Source of the DNA: Halioglobus sp.
GTDB taxonomy: Bacteria > Pseudomonadota > Gammaproteobacteria > Pseudomonadales > Halieaceae
Reading direction: 5' to 3'
Assembly (NCBI GenBank): GCA_002699145.1
Contig: PABK01000032.1
Span: 1 to 64,000, forward strand
Length of the DNA: 64,000 nt
In this document: positions 1-7,679 of the stretch, one piece after another
How positions within the stretch are numbered: position 1 is the first letter of the stretch
Layout of the letters: each line of letters starts with the position of its first letter
Notes under the pieces: model-generated
What the model saw: the letters and a program-made list of their open reading frames with translations, nothing else
What the model was told of the DNA's origin: nothing
Database searches by the model: none
Made by a program: the position numbers and the translations under genes

Positions 1-60
1 GCGGGGGAAGTGTCCCGGGGAGGGAGTCTGCTTTTCGACCGACCGGGACACTTCCCCCGC
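1..60. repeat. Perfect 18-bp inverted repeat (gcgggggaagtgtcccgg / ccgggacacttcccccgc) with 24-nt spacer
   Basis: Read directly: positions 1-18 and 43-60 are exact reverse complements. Lies downstream of gdhA; the left context is cut by the window edge. Confidence 0.85.
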
Positions 61-164
61 GGGAGGTTCGATTAGGCCCAAGAACGACCCAATGTGAGAA
101 GCCTCCCACGTGGAAGGTTCGGCTGGCGCAACCCGCTCTATCAAGACACGTCCGGCACGGCGAC

Positions 165-1514
165 TCAGATCACCCCGTAGGCCAGCATCGCATCGGCCAC
201 CTTGATGAAGCCGGCGATGTTCGCGCCCCTGACGTAGTTAGTGTAGCCGTCCTGGTAGCCATGCTTGGCGCACTGCGCGTGGATATTCACCATGATGTCG
301 CACAGCTTCTGTTCCAGCTCCGCCGAGGTCCAGGCCATGCGGATGCTGTTCTGCGTCATTTCCAGCCCCGACACGGCCACACCGCCGGCATTCGCCGCCT
401 TGCCCGGCCCGTAGAGCAGTTTGTTCTCCAGCAACACCTCCACGCCCTCCAGGGTGGTGGGCATATTGGCGCCCTCGGACACGGCCTTGCAGCCGTTGGC
501 CACCAGGGCCCTGGCGTCGTCGCCGTCCAGCTCGTTCTGGGTGGCGCAGGGGTAGGCCAGATCACAGGGTACGCCCCAGGGACGCTTGCCCTCGTGGTAA
601 TCGCAGCCGTACTTCTCCGCGTACTCGGCGATACGTCCACGCCGCTTGGTCTTCAGGTCGATGATCCAGGCGAGCTTTTCCTCGTCGATACCGTCCGCAT
701 CGTGGATGAAACCGTCCGAGTCCGACATGGTCACCACCTTGCCGCCCAGCTGGGTGATTTTCTGCACGCAGTAGGTAGCCACGTTACCCGAGCCGGAGAC
801 CACGCAGGTCTTGCCCTTGGTGGAGTCGCCGTGGTGTTTGAGCATCTCCTCCATAAAGTAGGCGTTGCCGTAGCCGGTGGCCTCGGTGCGTATCAGGCTG
901 CCGCCGAACTCCAGCGCCTTGCCCGTGAGCACCCCGGTGAACTCGTGGGCCAGGCGCTTGTACTGGCCGAACATGTAACTGATCTCGCGGGCCCCGACAC
1001 CGATATCCCCGGCCGGCACGTCCGTATTGGGGCCAATGTGATGTACCAGCTCAGTCATAAAGGACTGGCAAAAGCGCATCACCTCGCGATCGGACTTGCC
1101 GCGAGGATTGAAATCCGCCCCCCCCTTCCCCGCGCCCATGGGCAGGGTGGTCAGGCTGTTCTTGAAGGTCTGCTCGAAACCAAGGAACTTGAGAATGCTC
1201 AGGTTGACCGAGGGATGAAAGCGCAGCCCGCCCTTGTACGGCCCGATGGCATTATTGAACTGCACGCGGAAGCCGCGGTTGACGCGGATATTGCCCTCGT
1301 CGTCCTCCCATACCACACGGAAGATGATGGTGCGGTCGGGCTCGGTCATGCGCTCGATGATGCCGGCCTGCTGGTAGCGGGGATTCTCCAGGATGAACGG
1401 GATGACCGATTCCGCCACCTCGTGCACCGCCTGGTGAAACTCCGGCTCGTTCGGGTTGCGCTTTTTCAGCCCCGCCATGAAATTTTCCAGTGTGAGGTCG
1501 TCGTACATAATCAA
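165..1514 (-). CDS. gdhA: NADP-specific glutamate dehydrogenase
   Basis: 449 aa with GDH hallmarks (GPYKGGLRFHPSVN, LPMGAGKGGADFNPRGKSD, VPAGDIGVGAREISYMFGQYKRL). Confidence 0.97.
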   Translation of the reverse strand: MIMYDDLTLENFMAGLKKRNPNEPEFHQAVHEVAESVIPFILENPRYQQAGIIERMTEPDRTIIFRVVWEDDEGNIRVNRGFRVQFNNAIGPYKGGLRFHPSVNLSILKFLGFEQTFKNSLTTLPMGAGKGGADFNPRGKSDREVMRFCQSFMTELVHHIGPNTDVPAGDIGVGAREISYMFGQYKRLAHEFTGVLTGKALEFGGSLIRTEATGYGNAYFMEEMLKHHGDSTKGKTCVVSGSGNVATYCVQKITQLGGKVVTMSDSDGFIHDADGIDEEKLAWIIDLKTKRRGRIAEYAEKYGCDYHEGKRPWGVPCDLAYPCATQNELDGDDARALVANGCKAVSEGANMPTTLEGVEVLLENKLLYGPGKAANAGGVAVSGLEMTQNSIRMAWTSAELEQKLCDIMVNIHAQCAKHGYQDGYTNYVRGANIAGFIKVADAMLAYGVI

Positions 1515-1630
1515 CTCCGTGGTCGCTTAGTGGTCTTGTTGTATTGCCGGGCCGTTGTCCCGGCGGACGACGGTGTGTGCTGTCATTGATTGTAGCCGAG
1601 ATTCCCGCCCCGGCAGGCAGAAAACGGCAT

Positions 1631-1666
1631 CGCGCCAGGCCCTGCTGGACAACAGGCCCTGGCGCG
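1631..1666. repeat. Hairpin-forming inverted repeat (14-nt arms, one mismatch, 8-nt loop) in the divergent gdhA/FHA intergenic region
   Basis: cgcgccaggccctg-ctggacaa-caggccctggcgcg read directly. Confidence 0.7.
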
Positions 1667-1718
1667 CCAATACTTGAGACTGACCGGTGCAACTGGCGAC
1701 AGGGCCCGCGCGCTTTCC

Positions 1719-2468
1719 ATGAGCAACCGCGGTTATTCAGTAGGGTCACTCCTGCGCGAAATACGACGTCGCGGGCTGCCCCGCGCCTGCCTGCTTTATA
1801 TCATTGCCTGCTGGGTCGCGCTGCAGGTCAGTGAGCTGGTGTTTTCCGCCCTGGGGCTGGACTGGCCACAGATATCGCGCGGCATCCTGGTGGTCTCTAT
1901 CCTGGCCTTTCCGCTGGTCGTATTGTTTGCCTGGTTTTTCCGCATCGGCAGCGACGGGGTGCATGCACATCCCCCTTTCGTCGAGCGGCGCAGACTGGAC
2001 AATATCGCCCCGGTCGAGGAGCGGCGCAGGGGCGAACCAGCCCGCGGTGGCCGCGCACGTCCGCCGGAAGACTATCCCTGGCTGCTGGAAATGGAAAGCG
2101 GGCCGCTGGCGGGCCAGACGTTTGGCATCGACACGTGTCTCGAGATCGGCAGGGCCCTGGAATGTGACCTCACCCTGCCCTCGGCCCAGGTTTCCCGACG
2201 CCACGCCAGGCTTAGCCTGGAAGACGGATCTCTGCAGCTGCAGGACCTGGGCTCATCGAATGGCACCACGGTCAATGGCGTGCTCATCCGCAACACCGTG
2301 ACAGTGGAGCATGGCGACTGTATCCAGTTGCAGGACGTGCGCCTGCGTGTGCGCCGCAACGCCCGCTTCGCGCTCGTCGGCCAGGACACCGCGCTGCGTG
2401 ACCCGCAGTCATCGGCAGCCATGGCGACCCTGCGCATGCGCGGCGAACCTGGCGCAGACGACACTTGA
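1719..2468 (+). CDS. Membrane-anchored FHA-domain protein
   Basis: N-terminal two-TM module (LLYIIACWVALQVSELVFSALGLDW...FPLVVLFAWFFRIGSDGV) then FHA motif (LEIGRALECDLTLPSAQVSRRHARLS...LGSSNGTTVNG). ATG at 1719 preferred over 1674, which lies just after a strong hairpin. Confidence 0.85.
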   Translation: MSNRGYSVGSLLREIRRRGLPRACLLYIIACWVALQVSELVFSALGLDWPQISRGILVVSILAFPLVVLFAWFFRIGSDGVHAHPPFVERRRLDNIAPVEERRRGEPARGGRARPPEDYPWLLEMESGPLAGQTFGIDTCLEIGRALECDLTLPSAQVSRRHARLSLEDGSLQLQDLGSSNGTTVNGVLIRNTVTVEHGDCIQLQDVRLRVRRNARFALVGQDTALRDPQSSAAMATLRMRGEPGADDT

Positions 2469-2580
2469 CTTGGCAGGTAGAGCGGCTAGGCTAATTGGAA
2501 ACCCGGAGACATGCGAACGGTCGCGCCGCTCGCATATTTTTTTATCCCTGACACCACCACAATAACAGGGAGTTGGCTAG

Positions 2581-5067
2581 TTGGCTGACAGGTATCATAT
2601 TGCCGTCATCGGCGCGGGACCTGCCGGTCTGAGCGCGGCCGGCCGAGCCGCCCACTACGACAGGGAAGCCGGGGCCGCACAGCCGAGCTACATCCTGCTG
2701 GAAGGTTTCTCCACCTTCGCCAAGACCATCCAGAAGTACCAGAAAGGCAAGCACGTCATGGACGAGCCCGGGTTTCTGCAGCTGCGCAGCCCGGTGCCCT
2801 TCGTGGCCGGCAAACGCGAGGAGATCCTCGGCGGCTGGCAGGACAGTATCGACGCCGGCATCAACATTCGCTACGACAGCGAGGTCGCCGCCATCGAGGG
2901 CAGCCGCGGCGACTTCAATATACGCCTTGCCAGCGGCGACAGCATCGGCGCCGAACACATCGTGCTGTCCATCGGCACCCAGGGCAACCCGCGGGCGCTG
3001 GGTGTTCCCGGTGACAACGAGTCGGATTTCGTGCGCTACACCCTGGACGACCCGGAGGATTTCAAGTCCGAGACCATCGTCGTGGTCGGCGCGGGTGACG
3101 CCGCCATCGAAAACGCCATCGCCCTGGCGCAGTACAACAAAGTTTACATCGTCAACCGCAAGAACGAGTTTGCCCGCGCCAAGGAGGGCAACCTGAACGC
3201 CGTACTCGCGGCGATCAACGACAAGGGCCGCGATTTCCACTGCTATTACGAGAGCACTGTGGCCGCGCTGGAGTTGCCCGCCGCGCCCGGTGGCATCGGT
3301 GCAATCGTGCTCAATACGCCATCGGGTGAGGAGCGGGTACCCTGCCACCGCATCATCGCGCGCCTGGGCACCATCCCGCCGCGCAGCTTTGTCGAGTCCT
3401 GCGGCATAGAAATTGCCAGCCCGAGCATGGACGCCGTGCCGGATGTCGACAGGCAGTACCAGAGCAACGTGCCCGGCCTGTACATCATCGGCGCCCTGGG
3501 CGGCTACCCGCTGATCAAGCAGGCCATGAACCAGGGCTACGATGTCATCGAGTACATCCACGGCAAAGACACCAAGCCCGCCGACTATCCGCTACTGCAG
3601 GACCAGTTCTCCGGCCTGCCCTTCGTCATGGACGCCGAGGAGGTCCTCACCTTCCTGCAGAGCAAGGTGCCCATGTTCGGGCAGATGAACCCCCTGGCCT
3701 TCCGCGAGCTGATTATCGAGAGCCGCATCATGGTCAGCCTGCCCGCCGCGGAGATGGGCGACGCCCCCGACGGTGGTGAGCGCTCGACGGTGTTCGTCGA
3801 GGCGGGCAAGCCGGTGTACAGGCACGGCGAGTTCTCCACCAGCTTCTTTACCGTGGTGGTCGGCGACGTGGACATGCAACTCGAGGAAGACGGCCCGTGG
3901 CACGCGATCAGCAACGGCCAGTTTTTCGGCGAAATGAGCCTGATCTCCGGGCGCCCGCGGCAGGGCAGCGCCGTGGTCAAGGAAAATACGATTATCATCG
4001 AAACGCCGCGCCGCATCATGGTCAAGCTGATGAGCTCCAACGAGCAGGTGCGTGAGAGCATCGACCGCGCGTTCAAGATTCGCGCGCTGCAGGCCGCGTT
4101 CAGGCCGCAGATGAGCCTGGAGCAGTTGGGCGATATCGCCGACAGGGTGGCGACCCACGAGTTCAAGGCGGGGGAGGTACTGTTCGAGGAGGGCAGTGAG
4201 GGCGACTGCCTGCACCTCATCCGCTCCGGCACCGTGGTGCTGTCGCGCGGCAGCCGGGAGCTGGTGGTCGCGCAACATCACTCCGGTGAACAGGTCGGCC
4301 AGCTCGCATTGATGGGCGCGCCGCTGCGTCGCGATACCGCGATCGCCGCGGTGCGCACGGAAACCCTGGAAGTGCGTCGCAGCGAGTTCCTGGCGCTGGT
4401 GGACAGCCACCGCGAGCACGTCAAGGTGCTGCAGGACAAGCTCAGCGACAACCTGCGCCAGAGCAACTCCATGGCCTCGCAACCGGAATCCGCCCGCACC
4501 ATCGGCTTCCTCATGGACCAGGGCCTGGGCGAGGCGACCAATGCCCTGATCATCGACGAGACGCTGTGCGTCGGCTGCGACAACTGCGAAAAAGCCTGCG
4601 CGGAAACCCACGGCGGCATCTCGCGCCTGCGCCGCGAGGAAGGCGACTCACTGGCCGCGCTGCACGTGCCCATCGTCTGTCGGCACTGCGAACTGCCGCA
4701 CTGCATGAAGGACTGCCCCCCCGACGCTATCCGCCGCTCCCCCAACGGCGAGGTCTTCATTACCGACAGTTGCATCGGTTGCGGCAACTGCGAGACCAAC
4801 TGCCCCTACGACGCCATCAAACTCAGCTACGCCCCGCAACCCAAACCCGGGCTGTTGTCCTGGCTGTTCTTCGGGCGTGGCGCCGGGCCCGGCGAACCGG
4901 CGAGCTTCGAGCCCTCGGCGCAATCGAAAGACGCCGGCAAGAAGGCGGTAAAATGTGACGCCTGCATGGACCTGGCCGGCGGTCCCGCCTGCGTCCGCGC
5001 CTGCCCCACCGGCGCCGCGGTGCGCCTGGGTCCGGAACAGTTCATCGAACTGGTCGAGGCGCGCTGA
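2581..5067 (+). CDS. FAD/NAD(P)-dependent oxidoreductase fused to two cyclic-nucleotide-binding domains and a polyferredoxin (4Fe-4S) domain
   Basis: 828 aa: GAGPAGLSAAGRAAH and VVVGAGDAAIENAIAL dinucleotide-binding motifs; two cNMP-type jelly rolls (GQFFGEMSLISGRPRQGSAVV; GEVLFEEGSEGDCLHLIRSGTVVL); Cys clusters CVGCDNCEKAC, CRHCELPHCMKDC, CIGCGNCETNC, CDACMDLAGGPACVRAC. TTG start. Confidence 0.9.
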   Translation: MADRYHIAVIGAGPAGLSAAGRAAHYDREAGAAQPSYILLEGFSTFAKTIQKYQKGKHVMDEPGFLQLRSPVPFVAGKREEILGGWQDSIDAGINIRYDSEVAAIEGSRGDFNIRLASGDSIGAEHIVLSIGTQGNPRALGVPGDNESDFVRYTLDDPEDFKSETIVVVGAGDAAIENAIALAQYNKVYIVNRKNEFARAKEGNLNAVLAAINDKGRDFHCYYESTVAALELPAAPGGIGAIVLNTPSGEERVPCHRIIARLGTIPPRSFVESCGIEIASPSMDAVPDVDRQYQSNVPGLYIIGALGGYPLIKQAMNQGYDVIEYIHGKDTKPADYPLLQDQFSGLPFVMDAEEVLTFLQSKVPMFGQMNPLAFRELIIESRIMVSLPAAEMGDAPDGGERSTVFVEAGKPVYRHGEFSTSFFTVVVGDVDMQLEEDGPWHAISNGQFFGEMSLISGRPRQGSAVVKENTIIIETPRRIMVKLMSSNEQVRESIDRAFKIRALQAAFRPQMSLEQLGDIADRVATHEFKAGEVLFEEGSEGDCLHLIRSGTVVLSRGSRELVVAQHHSGEQVGQLALMGAPLRRDTAIAAVRTETLEVRRSEFLALVDSHREHVKVLQDKLSDNLRQSNSMASQPESARTIGFLMDQGLGEATNALIIDETLCVGCDNCEKACAETHGGISRLRREEGDSLAALHVPIVCRHCELPHCMKDCPPDAIRRSPNGEVFITDSCIGCGNCETNCPYDAIKLSYAPQPKPGLLSWLFFGRGAGPGEPASFEPSAQSKDAGKKAVKCDACMDLAGGPACVRACPTGAAVRLGPEQFIELVEAR

Positions 5068-5069
5068 GT

Positions 5070-5954
5070 ATGCACCAGAGCCTGCTCAGCTGGCAGCGCT
5101 TCCGCTACCTCTACTGGGCACTGCTGCTGGCGGCCGTCAGTATCCTGCTCTATGTCAGCCAGGGGCTGGACGCGTCGCAACCACCCAATGGCGGCACCTG
5201 GCAGGGCTATACCCTGGGCACCATCGGCGCGCTGCTGATCGCCTGGCTCAGCGTGCTGGGCATCCGCAAGCGTCGCTACAGTTCCAATTTGGGCAGCGTA
5301 CAGGGCTGGGCCTCGGCGCACGTGTACCTGGGCATCGCGCTGCTGCTGGTCGCCACCCTGCACTGCGCGGCGCAGTTCGGCGCCAATGTCCACACCCTCG
5401 CCTACGTGCTCATGTGCCTGGTCATCGGCACCGGCATCTACGGCCTGTATGTCTACCTGCACCTGCCAGGCCGCCTGGCGGAGAATCACGCGGGGCGCGA
5501 TCGGCAGGCCTGGCTGGCGGAGCTGGCCGAGGTCGACGACGGCATCCGCGACACCGTGCAACGCTGTGACGCCAACCTGCAGGCCATGGCCCTGTCCGCG
5601 CTGGAACTGACACGCCTGGGCGGCAGCGCCCTCGCCCAGTTGCTGGGCCGCGATCGCTGCCGCATCCGCGTCGAATCGTCCGGCAGCGTCAGCACCACGC
5701 GCAATCCCGAGCAGCAGGTCATCATCGACGAACTGGCCGGGCGCATACCCAATGCCAGCAAACAGGCCGAGGCGGAAGTCCTCAACGACCTGCTGGCGCT
5801 GTTCGGCCGGCGCCAGGTCATCCTGCACCTGCTACGGCGCGACATCCAGTACCGCGCACTACTGAAGATCTGGCTGTACTTTCACGTGCCGCTGACCGTG
5901 GCGCTGCTCGTCGCACTGGCCATCCACATCTTTTCCGTTTTTGTGTACTGGTAG
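5070..5954 (+). CDS. Multi-TM cytochrome b-like membrane protein
   Basis: Several hydrophobic helices with His residues (AHVYLGIALLLVATLHCAAQFGANVHTLAYVLMCLVIGTG; YFHVPLTVALLVALAIHIFSVFVYW). Starts 2 nt after the ferredoxin-fusion stop codon. Confidence 0.65.
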   Translation: MHQSLLSWQRFRYLYWALLLAAVSILLYVSQGLDASQPPNGGTWQGYTLGTIGALLIAWLSVLGIRKRRYSSNLGSVQGWASAHVYLGIALLLVATLHCAAQFGANVHTLAYVLMCLVIGTGIYGLYVYLHLPGRLAENHAGRDRQAWLAELAEVDDGIRDTVQRCDANLQAMALSALELTRLGGSALAQLLGRDRCRIRVESSGSVSTTRNPEQQVIIDELAGRIPNASKQAEAEVLNDLLALFGRRQVILHLLRRDIQYRALLKIWLYFHVPLTVALLVALAIHIFSVFVYW

Positions 5955-5960
5955 CGCGCC

Positions 5961-7676
5961 GTGGATTTCCTGGTCAGGACAGTAACCGGTCGCGGACAGG
6001 GCGAGTCCCTGGAAACCCAATACCAGGGCGACGCCCTGACCCTGGGCGGCGGCGGCAACAACACCCTGCAGCTGCCATCACTGACCGGCCAACTGACCCT
6101 GCGTCCCGACGGCAAGGGAGGCGCGCGTCTCTCCACCAGCGGCTTCAAGGCGAACGTAGACGGCAAGCCCAGCGGCAAGGCGCGGCTGACCGTGGGCGAC
6201 ACATTCAGTGTGCCGGGCTATCGGCTGCAACTGTTCCAGCCTCCGGCCGGCTTTGACCTGGGCCTGGAACTGGAGGCCGAAGGCGTCAGCTACGCCGGCA
6301 GCATGGACCTGGCCGAGCGCATCTTCAGCATGCGCCGGGCGAGCTGGCTCGGCGCCCTGCTGGTACTACTGCTGTTCCTCGTCCTGCCCGGCCTGGTCCT
6401 GCTGCTGCCCGACGCCGCCGAGACCCTGCGCAACTCCCCCCTGCCCGACGACGACCTGTGGATCAGCGGCCCGCTGGCCGGGCCCCACGCCACCGCCGGT
6501 ATCGCCCAGGACTGCCAGGCCTGCCACCGCGAGGCGTTCGTCATGGTCGAGGACGGCGCCTGCATGGACTGCCACCGGGACATGACCGAACACGTGGATC
6601 TCGGCGTCCACCCGCACGCGGAATTCACCGGCGTGCGCTGCGCCAGTTGCCACCGCGAGCACAACGAACCGGCCATGCTGGTGCGTGCGGACAACGGCTT
6701 CTGTACCGATTGCCACCTGCAGCCGCAGCGCTTCAGCGCCGCCGAGGGTATGGCGGCGGTTGCCGCGTTTACCGCGCAGGACCACCCGGCATTTCGCCTG
6801 GACCTGCTGACGCCCCGGGGACCCGGCGGCGCCCACGGCTGGGAAGTCGTCTCCGCACGCCAGGGTGAGGGCGAGCTGAGCGAGACCTCGAACCTCAAGT
6901 TCAATCACGCCGTACACCTGGACCCGGAGAAGGTGCAGCAACAGGGCAGCGGCGCGGCCCTGGGCTGCGACAACTGCCACGTGGCGGAGGATGACGGCGA
7001 GCATTTCGAGCCCATCACCATGGACAACCACTGCCGCGAGTGCCACGGCCTGAGCTTCGACATTTTCGAACCGGACATCGAGTTGCCCCACGGCGACCTG
7101 CGCGCGGCCATCGTCGCCATGGAGGCGCACTTTATCCGCGAATTCACCGACCCGCAGCTGCGCAGCCAGCGCGCCGGCAAGAAACCCCGGCGCATACCCG
7201 GCAAGCGCGAAGCGGCGGCCAGTTGCACCGGTTCGGGGCTGGACTGCGGCCGCGCCGAGGCGCTCAAGGAGGCCAGCTACCAGTTCGCGGAAACCGGCTG
7301 CATCACCTGTCACGTGGTACTCGATACCGGGGCGCAGGACATCATGGACCGCTGGGTGGTATACCCGGTGCGCATCACCCAGGACTGGCTGCGCGGCTCG
7401 GATTTCGATCACGCCAGTCACCTCAGCTTCGCCGCCGAGGACCCGGACACGGTCTGCCTGGGCTGCCACGACGCCGCCGGGTCCAGCGAATCCACGGATA
7501 TACTCATTCCGGATCGCGACAACTGCCTGGGCTGTCACGACGACACCCGCGGGGAGACCTCCGTGAACTGTGTCGGCTGTCATGCCTTCCACCTGCCGGG
7601 TGGAACCCCGGCCCTCGACGCCCGGCCCGGCGACAATGACCCCCACCCCACACCCGTGGGCAGCCAGGGAGACTAG
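5961..7676 (+). CDS. FHA-like N-terminal domain / single TM / multiheme c-type cytochrome (10 CxxCH)
   Basis: N-terminal ~110 aa FHA-like region, TM (WLGALLVLLLFLVLPGLVLLL), then 10 CxxCH motifs (CQACH, CMDCH, CASCH, CTDCH, CDNCH, CRECH, CITCH, CLGCH, CLGCH, CVGCH). GTG start. Confidence 0.85.
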   Translation: MDFLVRTVTGRGQGESLETQYQGDALTLGGGGNNTLQLPSLTGQLTLRPDGKGGARLSTSGFKANVDGKPSGKARLTVGDTFSVPGYRLQLFQPPAGFDLGLELEAEGVSYAGSMDLAERIFSMRRASWLGALLVLLLFLVLPGLVLLLPDAAETLRNSPLPDDDLWISGPLAGPHATAGIAQDCQACHREAFVMVEDGACMDCHRDMTEHVDLGVHPHAEFTGVRCASCHREHNEPAMLVRADNGFCTDCHLQPQRFSAAEGMAAVAAFTAQDHPAFRLDLLTPRGPGGAHGWEVVSARQGEGELSETSNLKFNHAVHLDPEKVQQQGSGAALGCDNCHVAEDDGEHFEPITMDNHCRECHGLSFDIFEPDIELPHGDLRAAIVAMEAHFIREFTDPQLRSQRAGKKPRRIPGKREAAASCTGSGLDCGRAEALKEASYQFAETGCITCHVVLDTGAQDIMDRWVVYPVRITQDWLRGSDFDHASHLSFAAEDPDTVCLGCHDAAGSSESTDILIPDRDNCLGCHDDTRGETSVNCVGCHAFHLPGGTPALDARPGDNDPHPTPVGSQGD

Positions 7677-7679
7677 ATT

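Noticed and set aside
261-1589. 442-aa + strand ORF opposite gdhA
   Set aside because: Shadow ORF in high-GC DNA; the opposite strand encodes a clear glutamate dehydrogenase.
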